Position numbers and translations under genes: made by a program. From Bacillota bacterium (lineage in GTDB: Bacteria; Bacillota; Clostridia; Christensenellales; Pumilibacteraceae), in contig WRAY01000007.1 in assembly GCA_009779975.1 (NCBI GenBank), positions 21,471-85,470 of the forward strand: a stretch of 64,000 nt of DNA, in the 5' to 3' direction. Positions 44,028-53,254 of this stretch are shown one piece after another. Each line of letters starts with the position of its first letter. The stretch's first letter is position 1. Under the pieces are notes generated by a model, which saw nothing but the letters and a program-made list of their open reading frames with translations, was not told where the DNA came from and did not search any database.

Positions 44028-45116
44028 ATGAATTTACTTTCTGCAGTCAGTTTTTCTAGTGACCCTCCGGAAGCGTGGATAGGTTGGCTTATACTATCAT
44101 TAATTGCCGGTGTTATCACCATTTTGTTTGAATTTACTTCTCATCAAATGAGAACACAACGAGGTTATCTTATGCTCACCTCGATTGCCAATGTATTTTG
44201 GGCGCTAATGTTTGTGTTTGAAGGTCTGCGTATAGGAAATTTAGGCAGTACTTTGATTATGATTTTAGCGGCTGTCTTTGGGGTTGTCCGAGGACTTGCT
44301 TTTTGGTGGGTATTTGCAAAAAAGACTAAACAGCGCAAAATTATCGGTCGTGTGGTTTTATATATTTCGATGGCAATTGTTGCAGGAGCTGCGATTTTTG
44401 CAGTCATCGGACTTGACACAACGACCCAAAGAATAATTCAATCAATTGGTATTGTCACCGGTCTTTTGTTTGTTTTGGGTCAATATCTTCCGAGCAAGCA
44501 TTGGCTTAGGTTATTTGTTGTTATGTATGCAACTATGATAGCAATAGGCTCTACACCGCTTAGTTTGCTTGGAGACCCGATTCCGACATATGGTTTTAAC
44601 AACTACGGCTACTATGTTTTTACCGGCAACTATAAACCGGGAGAAGGTTATTGGTCGCCGATGAGCATAGCCATTGAAGCATCAAAAGTGGCATCTATTA
44701 CTCTGTTCTATATTATACTTGCCATCACAACTCATATCAAAAAAAAGAGAGAACGACTTGGAAGGGCAGCTCCTCCGCCTATCAAATTACCGCTTTGGCT
44801 GGAAAAGGTTTTGAATTTTATTCAAGGTTCTGCAAAAGAAAAAGCATATGCTACTTCAATAAATCAAAAGGATGCTTTTGATGCAAATGAAACAATACAA
44901 GACATCCCTCTTGATGAAGAGCAATCTCTCAAACGCCCGCCTATTTTTAGGGAGAGAACCGCAGAAATTTTCAGAGAAATCATGTTAGATAAAAATGGAC
45001 AACCATGTGAATTGCAATCAACAGAAAATTCTGAAAATGAAGACCGTGATGAAGAACATAGCAGCGGCATTGTTATCGATTCAGTTGCTGTCAGCGATGA
45101 AAACGGCACTGAATAA
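44028..45116 (+). CDS. Multi-pass membrane protein, possibly YgjV-like
   Basis: 362 residues. About seven membrane helices lie in residues 15-235, then an acidic, Ser/Glu-rich cytoplasmic tail of about 110 residues. The pattern of helix pairs, for example YLMLTSIANVFWALMFVFEG and IQSIGIVTGLLFVLGQYLPS, recalls the YgjV inner-membrane family, whose role is unknown. The tail is not part of that family. It has a near-leaderless promoter and a terminator, so it is a single-gene unit. Confidence 0.7.
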   Translation: MNLLSAVSFSSDPPEAWIGWLILSLIAGVITILFEFTSHQMRTQRGYLMLTSIANVFWALMFVFEGLRIGNLGSTLIMILAAVFGVVRGLAFWWVFAKKTKQRKIIGRVVLYISMAIVAGAAIFAVIGLDTTTQRIIQSIGIVTGLLFVLGQYLPSKHWLRLFVVMYATMIAIGSTPLSLLGDPIPTYGFNNYGYYVFTGNYKPGEGYWSPMSIAIEASKVASITLFYIILAITTHIKKKRERLGRAAPPPIKLPLWLEKVLNFIQGSAKEKAYATSINQKDAFDANETIQDIPLDEEQSLKRPPIFRERTAEIFREIMLDKNGQPCELQSTENSENEDRDEEHSSGIVIDSVAVSDENGTE

Positions 45117-45197
45117 GGAAGTTTTCGACATATCTTTATAACGAATATTAAAAAAACCATTCATTTTGATTGGACAAAATATAAATTAAATGATACA

Positions 45198-45240
45198 ATA
45201 TTTTTCGGTGCAGCCTTTTGTGCCGAAAAATATTTTTTTG
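45198..45240 (+). terminator. Terminator after the membrane protein gene
   Basis: Hairpin TTTTTCGGTGCA-GCCTTT-TGTGCCGAAAAA (two mismatches inside the stem) followed by TATTTTTTT. Confidence 0.8.
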
Positions 45241-45261
45241 GAGTATTAAAAAAGTCAACTT

Positions 45262-45296
45262 TCATTGTGTGTGAATTATGCGTTGTGCGTTAAAAT
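45262..45296 (+). repeat. Half element of the GTTATGC repeat family
   Basis: TTGTGTGTGAATTATGCGTT and GTGCGTTAAAATA match the right ends of the spoIIIA elements and again abut a start codon (45300). No left arm is present. Confidence 0.5.
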
Positions 45297-45299
45297 ATC

Positions 45300-47075
45300 A
45301 TGTTTAAATTATTTCTAAAATTTAATACCAAAGAGAAACTAATTATTCTCTTGCTTGCAGGTTTTGTTGTTTTGCAAGTTTGGGTTGATGTTACTATTCC
45401 GGAATACACCGGAAGAATAATGAGGGCGATGAGTCCAAATCCTATTGACCCTTATGCTCCTTATGGAACATCCGAGATACTGCGACAAGGCGGACTAATG
45501 CTTGCCTTGACTGTTGCAAGTTTTGTTTGCACCATGATTATTGCATACATCGGAGCAGCACTTGCGGCAAATTTTGGGGCAACGCTAAGGCGAGATGTAT
45601 TTCACAAAGTGCAAAAATTTTCATTTCAAGAAATGAATAAGTTTTCGCCTGCGTCGCTCATCACTCGCTCAACAAACGATGTTCAAAACATCAGGGTTGC
45701 TGTTTTCATGATACTGCGAGCGGCAATTTCTGCACCTGTCACGATAATATGGGCATCTGTTCGGATATCCGAAACATCGCCAACGCTTACTTGGGTGACG
45801 GTTGGATGGATTTTGGGTTTTATGTTAGTTGTTGGTGTTCTTATTATTTTTGTTTTGCCAAAATTAAAAGTCATTCAAAAAGTTTTAGACAGAATGAACC
45901 TTGTCACTCGTGAAAATTTAACTGGATTGAGGGTTGTCAAGTCTTATAATGCGGAAGTTTATCAGGGCAAAAAATTTGAAAAAACAAATGAAGATTTGAG
46001 GAAAATTAACACCTATGTCCACAAGATGTATGGACTTTTTTGGCCGATAATACTTTTTGTTATTCATGGAATAGTCCTTAGTATTTATTGGATTGGCGCA
46101 CATCTTGTTGATGGCGAGTTGGGGGCAAGAGGTCTTGACACTCTTGCGGAATTTCATCAACTTGCAATGCAGATATTTATGGCATTTATGATGTTAATCA
46201 TGGTTTTTGTTATGCTTCCAAGGGCTCTTGTTTCTGCAAAAAGGATAAGAGAAGTCTTAGACACAAAAGAGGCAATAACAGATCCGGAAGTGCCTTTTGA
46301 ATTCAAAAAAGAAAACGAAGGTGAAGTTGAGTTTAAAAAGGTTTCATTCAAATATCCTGATGCTGAAAATTATATTTTGGAAGATATTTCATTTAAAGTC
46401 AAAAAAGGTCAAACAGTTGCATTTGTCGGTTCAACCGGCTCTGGAAAATCAACACTCATCAATCTTGTTCCAAGGTTTTATGATGTGACTGATGGCGAAA
46501 TTTTGGTGAGCGGTGTCGACATAAGAAATGTGAGGCAACATGACTTAAGAGGAAAAATTGGCTATGTTCCTCAAAAGGGTGTTCTTTTTAGCGGAACAGT
46601 TTCTGACAATATCGCTTATGGCGCAGAAGAAATCACTCAAGACATAATTGAAAGAGCGTCTAAAGTTGCTTGCGCCCATGACTTTGTTGTTGAGCGTAAC
46701 GGACAATATGAATCAAAAGTAGCACAAGGCGGAAAAAATGTTTCAGGCGGACAAAAACAACGATTGTCAATTGCAAGAGCAGTTGCAATAAATCCTGAAT
46801 TCTATATTTTTGACGACAGTTTTTCAGCATTAGACTATAAAACTGACAAACTAGTCAGAGAAAACTTGAGGGATTATACTTCAAATTCGACCGTTTTAAT
46901 AGTTGCTCAACGCATAGGAACTGTTTTAGATGCTGACAAAATCATTGTTTTGGAAAAAGGAATGATGGTTGGTGAAGGCAATCACAAGGAACTAATGCAA
47001 TCATGCGAAGTCTACACAGAAATCGCACTTTCTCAACTAACGGAAGAAGAATTAGAAAAAGGGGGTGATAAGTAA
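45300..47075 (+). CDS. Heterodimeric ABC exporter, degenerate-site subunit
   Basis: 591 residues: six membrane helices (about 1-320), then the ATPase with Walker A STGSGKST, signature NVSGGQKQRLS and Walker B FYIFDDSFSALD. The catalytic Glu after Walker B is Asp, and the switch His is Gln in VAQRIG. These two changes mark the inactive nucleotide site of asymmetric exporters such as BmrC. The active partner is the next gene, whose start overlaps this stop by one base. The pair probably exports drugs, lipids or peptides. Confidence 0.93.
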   Translation: MFKLFLKFNTKEKLIILLLAGFVVLQVWVDVTIPEYTGRIMRAMSPNPIDPYAPYGTSEILRQGGLMLALTVASFVCTMIIAYIGAALAANFGATLRRDVFHKVQKFSFQEMNKFSPASLITRSTNDVQNIRVAVFMILRAAISAPVTIIWASVRISETSPTLTWVTVGWILGFMLVVGVLIIFVLPKLKVIQKVLDRMNLVTRENLTGLRVVKSYNAEVYQGKKFEKTNEDLRKINTYVHKMYGLFWPIILFVIHGIVLSIYWIGAHLVDGELGARGLDTLAEFHQLAMQIFMAFMMLIMVFVMLPRALVSAKRIREVLDTKEAITDPEVPFEFKKENEGEVEFKKVSFKYPDAENYILEDISFKVKKGQTVAFVGSTGSGKSTLINLVPRFYDVTDGEILVSGVDIRNVRQHDLRGKIGYVPQKGVLFSGTVSDNIAYGAEEITQDIIERASKVACAHDFVVERNGQYESKVAQGGKNVSGGQKQRLSIARAVAINPEFYIFDDSFSALDYKTDKLVRENLRDYTSNSTVLIVAQRIGTVLDADKIIVLEKGMMVGEGNHKELMQSCEVYTEIALSQLTEEELEKGGDK

Positions 47076-49084
47076 TGAAAAACGAGAATCTAAAAAACGA
47101 ATTAAAAGAAAAATTCACCCTAGAAGCAGAATCAAATATTGCAAGGAACAACGATCTCGTTGTTCTGAATGAGAGCGACTCTGCTGCAGACAGCGGGGCG
47201 ACGAGCATATCGTCCCCTGTAAATGAGCCAACATCTAATCCTATCACTAACCCCGAAGAAGAAGAGGAAGAAGAAATTATGGCGGCGAGCGATCCTATGA
47301 CTGACTCATGGGATGGTAAAAAAGCGAAAAACTTCTGGGGTAGCATGAAAAAATTAATAAGATTTTTTCGTGGTCATTATCCTGCAATCATAATATCTTT
47401 AATTATTGCAACACTCTCGTGTGTGCTATCTATTATCGCCCCGAACATAATGGAGCGATTGACAAATGAAATTGATGTTGTGAGGATGGGGCTTTCAATT
47501 GACCTTTATGAAGTTGCACGATTTGGTATTATTTTGGTCATCGTTTATGTTTTGGCGTTCTTGACAGATTATTTGCAGTCATATATTTTGGCAGTCATAA
47601 ATCAAAAAGGTGTCAAAAAAATGCGAACAAAATTACTGGAAAAAATCAATGTTTTACCTTTAAAATATCATGACAAGCATGCTTTTGGAAACACTCTTTC
47701 AAGGGTCACAAACGATACTGACATTTTAGGCGAAGGCTTATCTAACGGTGTTGCAGGCTTTATGACGACTGTTATAATGCTTGTCGGAATAGTTATTGCA
47801 ATGTTTGTCTCTGAATGGAGACTTGCTCTTGTTGCACTTGGCGTTGTTCCAATCAGTTTTTTTGTTCTGTCAATTGTGATGAAATTTTCACAAAAACATT
47901 TCGTTGCACAGCAAAAAAACCTTGGATTAGTTAATGGGAAAGTTGAAGAAAATTTCTCTTCTCATACTATTGTCAAAGCATTTAGAGGTGAACATAAATC
48001 TCTTAGGTCATTTGACATTGAAAACAAGAAATTAGCGAAAAGCCAACAAAAAGCCGAATTCTTCTCAGGGATTATGTTTCCGTTGATGATGATTATGGGA
48101 GCAATGGGGTTTGTTGCAATTTGTATTGTTGGCGGAGTCTTGATTTATAATGGTTCAGTTGAAGGCATGGGAGTAATTATTGCTTTCATGATGTTTATGA
48201 GAATGTTCCAAGCAAACCTAGGACAACTTGCTCAAACTTTGCAATCATTGCAATCAACTGCCGCGGCAAGTGAGAGAGTGTTTGAACTTCTTGAGGAAGG
48301 CGAAGTTAGCGGCGAGAGCGAAAAAACATTAAAAATCGAAAATGTTAAAGGTGCGGTTGAATTTAAAAATGTCAAATTTGGCTATGATCCTGAAAAAGTT
48401 ATAATCCATAATTTCAGTGCATCAATAAAAGCAGGACAAAAGGTTGCGATTGTTGGACCGACAGGGGCTGGAAAAACAACGCTTGTTAATCTCTTGATGC
48501 GTTTTTATGAATTATGCGGCGGTGAGATTTTAATCGACAATATCAACATAAACGACATGAAAAGGGAAGATGTCCGAGCGCTTTTCGGAATGGTCTTGCA
48601 AGACACATGGCTCTTTGAGGGAACAATTCGTGAAAACATAGTTTATGCAAAAGAAGGCGTCACCGAAGAAGAAATAATTGCTGCGGCAAAAGCGGCAAAC
48701 ATTGACCACTTCATAAGAACACTTCCGAATGGCTATGACATGATGTTAAGCGACGAAGTTTCAATATCAGGCGGACAAAGACAGTTGTTGACAATAGCAA
48801 GAGCAATCGTTCAAAATAGCCCTATGCTCATATTAGATGAGGCAACAAGCAATGTTGACACAAGAACAGAAAAACTCATTCAAGATGCAATGGACACCCT
48901 CATCAAGGGCAGAACAAGTTTTGTTATCGCACATCGTCTTTCAACAATCAAAAATGCCGACATTATCCTAGTTTTAAAAGAAGGCGACATAGTAGAGAGC
49001 GGAACGCATGACGAACTTCTAGGAAAAGACGGCTTCTATGCAGAACTCTATAATTCAATGTTTGATGCTACGATAGAGGATTAA
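47075..49084 (+). CDS. Heterodimeric ABC exporter, active-site subunit
   Basis: 669 residues. An N-terminal extension of about 90 polar residues, with a run of seven Glu, precedes the six-helix domain. The ATPase is complete: Walker A GPTGAGKTT, signature SISGGQRQLL, Walker B MLILDEATSNVD and the switch His in IAHRLS. It pairs with the preceding subunit (BmrCD type). Part of the extension is translated from a REP-like repeat (47191-47221). The 1-base overlap with the stop of the first subunit means coupled translation. Confidence 0.93.
   Translation: MKNENLKNELKEKFTLEAESNIARNNDLVVLNESDSAADSGATSISSPVNEPTSNPITNPEEEEEEEIMAASDPMTDSWDGKKAKNFWGSMKKLIRFFRGHYPAIIISLIIATLSCVLSIIAPNIMERLTNEIDVVRMGLSIDLYEVARFGIILVIVYVLAFLTDYLQSYILAVINQKGVKKMRTKLLEKINVLPLKYHDKHAFGNTLSRVTNDTDILGEGLSNGVAGFMTTVIMLVGIVIAMFVSEWRLALVALGVVPISFFVLSIVMKFSQKHFVAQQKNLGLVNGKVEENFSSHTIVKAFRGEHKSLRSFDIENKKLAKSQQKAEFFSGIMFPLMMIMGAMGFVAICIVGGVLIYNGSVEGMGVIIAFMMFMRMFQANLGQLAQTLQSLQSTAAASERVFELLEEGEVSGESEKTLKIENVKGAVEFKNVKFGYDPEKVIIHNFSASIKAGQKVAIVGPTGAGKTTLVNLLMRFYELCGGEILIDNININDMKREDVRALFGMVLQDTWLFEGTIRENIVYAKEGVTEEEIIAAAKAANIDHFIRTLPNGYDMMLSDEVSISGGQRQLLTIARAIVQNSPMLILDEATSNVDTRTEKLIQDAMDTLIKGRTSFVIAHRLSTIKNADIILVLKEGDIVESGTHDELLGKDGFYAELYNSMFDATIED
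47191..47221 (+). repeat. REP-like palindrome inside an ABC transporter gene
   Basis: ACAGCGGGGCGACGAGCATA followed by TCGTCCCCTGT. The ends ACAGCGGGGCGA and TCGTCCCCTGT are nearly complementary, and the unit matches the GGGG/CCCC palindromes between genes. It stays in frame in the poorly conserved N-terminal extension. Confidence 0.6.
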
Positions 49085-49165
49085 AATTGTGTAAGGCGGT
49101 GGTTAATATCGTCTTATCGCAATAAAATTTTGAGATTTACTGTTTTTTTGAATTTAAAAAAAACT

Positions 49166-49801
49166 ATGAAAAAAACAAAAGAAATAATCGAAATTCTTGT
49201 GAAAATGTTTCCCGAGGCAAAATGTGAGTTGAACTTTTCCTCGCCTTTTGAACTTCTTGTCGCAACGATACTAAGCGCTCAATGCACTGACATTCGAGTC
49301 AATAAAGTGACGAATGAGTTGTTCAAAAAACACAATACTCCATTGGATTTTGCAAATCTGGAATATAATGAACTGGAAAAACTAATTCATTCATGCGGAT
49401 TTTATCGCAACAAAGCAAAGAGCATAATTGACAGCAGTCGAGCGATTTTAGAGCGGCATAACGGGGAAGTGCCGAATGATATGGAGAAACTGACAGCACT
49501 TTCTGGAGTTGGACGAAAAACAGCAAATGTTGTTTTATCAAATGCCTTTAATGCTCAAACAATAGCGGTTGATACTCATGTTTTCAGAACTTCCCGCAGA
49601 CTAGGACTTTCAAACGGAAAAACTCCTCACGCAGTAGAAAAAGACCTGATGAATGTTTTTGAGTTTTCAGAATACTCCATCACTCATCACTTGTTAATTT
49701 TTCTCGGCAGATATATTTGCAAGTCTCGTTCTCCCGAATGCCACAAATGCGATTTAAAAGAACTATGTGATTATTATAGAGATGAGATTTCTCAAAATTG
49801 A
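49166..49801 (+). CDS. nth: Endonuclease III
   Basis: 211 residues, full length. A DNA glycosylase/AP lyase for oxidised pyrimidines. The helix-hairpin-helix reads LTALSGVGRKTANVVL with the catalytic Lys, the catalytic Asp is in AVDTHVFR, and the iron-sulfur cluster ligands are C-x6-C-x2-C-x5-C in CKSRSPECHKCDLKELC. The start 49166 gives the usual MKKTKEIIEIL; the frame opens earlier at 49130. Confidence 0.96.
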   Translation: MKKTKEIIEILVKMFPEAKCELNFSSPFELLVATILSAQCTDIRVNKVTNELFKKHNTPLDFANLEYNELEKLIHSCGFYRNKAKSIIDSSRAILERHNGEVPNDMEKLTALSGVGRKTANVVLSNAFNAQTIAVDTHVFRTSRRLGLSNGKTPHAVEKDLMNVFEFSEYSITHHLLIFLGRYICKSRSPECHKCDLKELCDYYRDEISQN

Positions 49802-49828
49802 ATATTTAAATAAAAAGCAATTTTTTAA

Positions 49829-49847
49829 AAATAAGATTATTTGGAGG
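49829..49847 (+). promoter_or_regulatory. Ribosome binding site preceded by a weak AT hairpin
   Basis: AAATAA-GA-TTATTT directly followed by GGAGG (49843-49847). The stem is AT only and the loop is very short, so it is the weakest member of the hairpin-plus-Shine-Dalgarno set. Confidence 0.35.
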
Positions 49848-49854
49848 TGCTATT

Positions 49855-50376
49855 ATGTCTTTAATTCAAGTAAAATGTCCTAAATGCGGAATATATGTTG
49901 AAGTGGAAAAAACAACGACTGCCGGAAAATGTCTTTCATGCAAGAGTGCTTTTTTGGCGAGAGTGGCAATTGATGAACAGAACTTGCGTGTTAAAAATGA
50001 AAAAATAGCAAAGGCACGAGAAGAAATAAGCAGCAAAAGACTTGCAGGAGCAGTCGCTCTAGCGCTACTTATTGGCTATGGAAGTCATAATTTCTATCTT
50101 GGCTATTTTGTTAAGGCTGTAATACAACTTTTCATTGGTGTCATAGGGTTGGCGATGTTGTCTGTTGGTATAATTTGGTATTTGTTTTCAGAATCTGCAA
50201 TTATTTTGATAATATTTTCATTTTTCCCTTTCAGTGCTAATTTTTTGTGGAGTTTGATTGAAGTGCCTATATTGCTTTGCGGTGGAATAAAATATGACGG
50301 AAAAGGGCGAAGATTGGTGCATGGCTGTGTAGTATGTCACGCACAGTATATGGAAAATCAAAAAAATAAAGACTAA
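49855..50376 (+). CDS. TM2-domain protein with an N-terminal zinc ribbon
   Basis: 173 residues. The zinc ribbon uses CPKC and CLSC (residues 9-12 and 29-32). After a helical linker, the TM2 domain starts near residue 66 with GYGSHNFYLGYFVKAVIQLF, and the hydrophobic region extends to about residue 143. A further CVVC motif is near the end. TM2 proteins are small membrane proteins of unclear role. Good GGAGG site. It lies between nth and ftsY in the same direction. Confidence 0.82.
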   Translation: MSLIQVKCPKCGIYVEVEKTTTAGKCLSCKSAFLARVAIDEQNLRVKNEKIAKAREEISSKRLAGAVALALLIGYGSHNFYLGYFVKAVIQLFIGVIGLAMLSVGIIWYLFSESAIILIIFSFFPFSANFLWSLIEVPILLCGGIKYDGKGRRLVHGCVVCHAQYMENQKNKD

Positions 50377-50396
50377 AACAAAAGGATATAAAAACT

Positions 50397-51299
50397 ATGG
50401 GATTATTTTCAAAAATAAAAAATGCATTAAAAAAGACCAAAGATGTTATTGGGTTTAAGCTTAATCAAGTTTTTACCGGCGGTGTTTTGGATGACGAGTT
50501 TTATGAGGAATTGGAATATACTCTTATTTCAAGCGATGTCGGGTCGGAAACAACTGAGATAATAATCGACAGATTGAAAGAAGTAATCAACAAAAAACTT
50601 CTTAAAGACCGCGAACCGACAAAAGAAGAATTGAAAATCTTGATGAAGGAAATGCTTGAAGAAAACGCATTACCCGAATATAAATTTCCGATGATTCTTT
50701 TGATCGCCGGAGTCAACGGTGTTGGGAAAACAACATGCATTGGAAAACTAGCCAATAAATTCACGAAAGAAGGAAAGAGCGTGACTATAGTTGCGGCTGA
50801 CACATTCCGTGCAGCGGCATCTGACCAGTTGACAGTCTGGGCTGAGCGGGCAAATGTCAAAATAATCAAGCACGCAGAGGGCGCAGACCCCGGAGCAGTT
50901 GTCTATGACGCAATAAAAAGTGCAAAAAGCAAAAACACAGACATACTTCTAGTCGACACAGCAGGCAGACTTCACAACAAGAAAAACCTTTTGGAAGAGT
51001 TGAAAAAAATCACTCGAATAATCGAAAGGGAATATCCTGAAGCCATGCGCCTTAACTATATTGTTCTTGACGCAACAACAGGTCAAAATGCAATCTCGCA
51101 AGTTGATGTCTTTGATGAAGCAATCGACATTGACGGAATAATACTGACAAAACTAGACGGCACGGCAAAAGGCGGGGTGATTCTTGCAATATCTGGAGAA
51201 TTAAGTGTCCCTGTTGTCTATGTCGGAGTAGGCGAGCAAATCGACGATCTGGAAGACTTCAATGCCCAAGGCTTTGTTGAGGGAATATTTGAATCTTAA
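50397..51299 (+). CDS. ftsY: Signal recognition particle receptor FtsY
   Basis: 300 residues, the NG domains only, without a long acidic A domain; the basic N-terminus ([15 protein letters not shown]) can bind the membrane. Motifs: G1 [15 protein letters not shown] (the Cys replaces a Thr usual in FtsY), [31 protein letters not shown] and the closing [12 protein letters not shown]. It receives SRP-ribosome complexes at the membrane. It follows the TM2 gene by 20 bases. Confidence 0.96.
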   Translation: MGLFSKIKNALKKTKDVIGFKLNQVFTGGVLDDEFYEELEYTLISSDVGSETTEIIIDRLKEVINKKLLKDREPTKEELKILMKEMLEENALPEYKFPMILLIAGVNGVGKTTCIGKLANKFTKEGKSVTIVAADTFRAAASDQLTVWAERANVKIIKHAEGADPGAVVYDAIKSAKSKNTDILLVDTAGRLHNKKNLLEELKKITRIIEREYPEAMRLNYIVLDATTGQNAISQVDVFDEAIDIDGIILTKLDGTAKGGVILAISGELSVPVVYVGVGEQIDDLEDFNAQGFVEGIFES

Positions 51300-51374
51300 G
51301 GTGTCGCAAAAAATTGCAAATCAGTGCAAAATATATTAACAGCACCTATATTTTAAGTTTTTGTGAAATATCAT

Positions 51375-51403
51375 TTGACGATATTTATTTTTTGTGATAT
51401 AAT
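51375..51403 (+). promoter_or_regulatory. Strong sigma-A promoter giving a leaderless mRNA
   Basis: -35 TTGACG (51375-51380), 17-base spacer, -10 TATAAT (51398-51403). The ATG at 51410 follows the -10 box by six bases, the distance at which transcription itself begins. Confidence 0.8.
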
Positions 51404-51409
51404 GTTGTA

Positions 51410-52510
51410 ATGATACATAGAGATTTTAAAAAGATTAATGTGAAACCATCGCTTTTGGGCTTTGGTTGCATGAGGTTGCCTTGTCAGGAAAACGGCAGGG
51501 TTGATGTTGATAAAACTCGTGAAATGCTTCACTATGCTCATTCGCAAGGTGTGAACTATTTTGACACGGCTCCGATTTATCACAACTTGGACAGCGAAAG
51601 AGTTTTGGGAATTGTTCTCAATGAGTTGCCTAGGGATAGTTTCTATTTTGCCACCAAAATGCCGGGGTGGAGTGTTAAAACTCTTGATGATGCAAAACGA
51701 ATATTTGACAAACAACTCGCTAGATGCAAAATGGATTATTTTGACTTCTATCTTTGTCATGCGCTATCTAGGAGTAATGTTAAGGTCTATCAAGAATTTC
51801 TGCTCGACTTTTTGGTGAAAAAACAACAAGAGGGACTTATTAAGAGGCTTGGCTTTTCTTTTCATGACGACAATGCCGAGTTAAAGCCCATTATCAATAT
51901 GTATGATTGGGAGTTTTGCTTATTGCAACTCAACTACTATGACTGGCACAAAACTAATGCTCAAGAACTCTATGACATGGCAAAAGAAAAAGACTTGCCG
52001 ATTATTGTCATGGAGCCGGTAAGAGGCGGCTCTCTCGCAACTCTAAACAGTAAAGCAAGAGATATTTTAACGACTGCAAAGCCTGAAAATTCGGTTGCTT
52101 CATGGGCACTAAGATTTCTTTATGATTTGCCTCAAGTCTCTTCTGTTATCAGCGGAATGAGCAACATGGATCAATTAAAAGACAATCTAAAACATGTCAA
52201 AAACCATCAACCGTTAACAAACGCTGAACACGAAACAATAAAAAAGGCTCTTACTGCTTTTGCTGAACACAAATTTATTCCATGCACAAATTGCAACTAC
52301 TGCAATGTCTGCCACAACCAAATCAACATTGGACTTGTTTTCACTCTCTATAACGAATATGTCAAAGACGGAGATTTACTCAAATTTCACAATGCAATAA
52401 AACGAGGCAAATCAAATTTGCCCGAATTTTGCAACTCATGCAAAGCATGCGTCAAGCATTGTCCGCAAAAAATAGACATACCGCTGGAGTTGTTGTCGCT
52501 TAAGGTGTAG
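51410..52510 (+). CDS. Aldo/keto reductase with C-terminal ferredoxin-like domain
   Basis: 366 residues. The barrel has the tetrad Asp and Tyr in FDTAPIYH, Lys in ATKMPG and His in YLCHAL. The C-terminal 70 residues carry CTNCNYCNVC and CNSCKACVKHCPQ, ligands for one or two iron-sulfur clusters. Such enzymes are common in anaerobes; the substrate is unknown. It has a leaderless promoter and lies 15 bases upstream of the PHP gene. Confidence 0.92.
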   Translation: MIHRDFKKINVKPSLLGFGCMRLPCQENGRVDVDKTREMLHYAHSQGVNYFDTAPIYHNLDSERVLGIVLNELPRDSFYFATKMPGWSVKTLDDAKRIFDKQLARCKMDYFDFYLCHALSRSNVKVYQEFLLDFLVKKQQEGLIKRLGFSFHDDNAELKPIINMYDWEFCLLQLNYYDWHKTNAQELYDMAKEKDLPIIVMEPVRGGSLATLNSKARDILTTAKPENSVASWALRFLYDLPQVSSVISGMSNMDQLKDNLKHVKNHQPLTNAEHETIKKALTAFAEHKFIPCTNCNYCNVCHNQINIGLVFTLYNEYVKDGDLLKFHNAIKRGKSNLPEFCNSCKACVKHCPQKIDIPLELLSLKV

Positions 52511-52525
52511 TGTTTTTTTATAAAG

Positions 52526-53194
52526 ATGGCAAAAATTAACCTGCATAACCACACAGTTTTTTCTGACGGAACTAAGTCTGTTAAAGATGTTGTTGACGGA
52601 TTGCGTAAAGCAGGCGTTAGCACTTTTTCCATAACCGACCATGACACAGTGAAAGGAAATGTTGAAGCGATTGAACTGGCGGAAAAGTTCAATATGAAAT
52701 TCATAACAGGGGTTGAAATGAGTTCAATTTTTGACGGAGAAGGAAACTTATTTGATAACTATACCTGTCATATTTTAGGACTTGGGGTGAACATTGGTCA
52801 AATGGCGGAAGTAATTGGTATCAACAACCGATATTATCTATTGCCAACAATTAAAGAAAATATTGAAAACATTAAAAGGTGCGGCGGTGTTGCTGTCTGG
52901 GCACATCCGTTTAATGTCATATATAACATGAGGATGATTGAACTGGACAAGATAAAAATTGAACAAATTCTAAAAGATATGAAACGATATGGCTTGGACG
53001 GAATAGAAGTGTATTATCAGGATTTCTCAATTGAGCAAATAAAATATCTTGAAAAATTATCTCATGGTAATAAACTGCTTGCATCAATCGGAACAGACTA
53101 CCACGGCGATACCAATCGTTTCAGCAACCAATTTATCTTTGAAAAAGAAGGTATAATTCCAAATCCAACAATATTGCAAAAATTAAATGAGTAA
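52526..53194 (+). CDS. PHP-domain phosphoesterase
   Basis: 222 residues. Metal-binding motifs are INLHNHTVFSDG, SITDHDT, TGVEMSS, VWAHPFN and GTDYHGD, all in the order of the PHP family. Relatives act on nucleotides or short RNAs (TrpH/YciV type) or on histidinol phosphate. This one is short and lacks an extra domain. It is likely co-transcribed with the reductase gene before it. Confidence 0.88.
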   Translation: MAKINLHNHTVFSDGTKSVKDVVDGLRKAGVSTFSITDHDTVKGNVEAIELAEKFNMKFITGVEMSSIFDGEGNLFDNYTCHILGLGVNIGQMAEVIGINNRYYLLPTIKENIENIKRCGGVAVWAHPFNVIYNMRMIELDKIKIEQILKDMKRYGLDGIEVYYQDFSIEQIKYLEKLSHGNKLLASIGTDYHGDTNRFSNQFIFEKEGIIPNPTILQKLNE

Positions 53195-53254
53195 TTTAAT
53201 TGTGACAAATATAGTTTTAATACTGAGATTTGAAAAATCATAAAATCTTAAACC

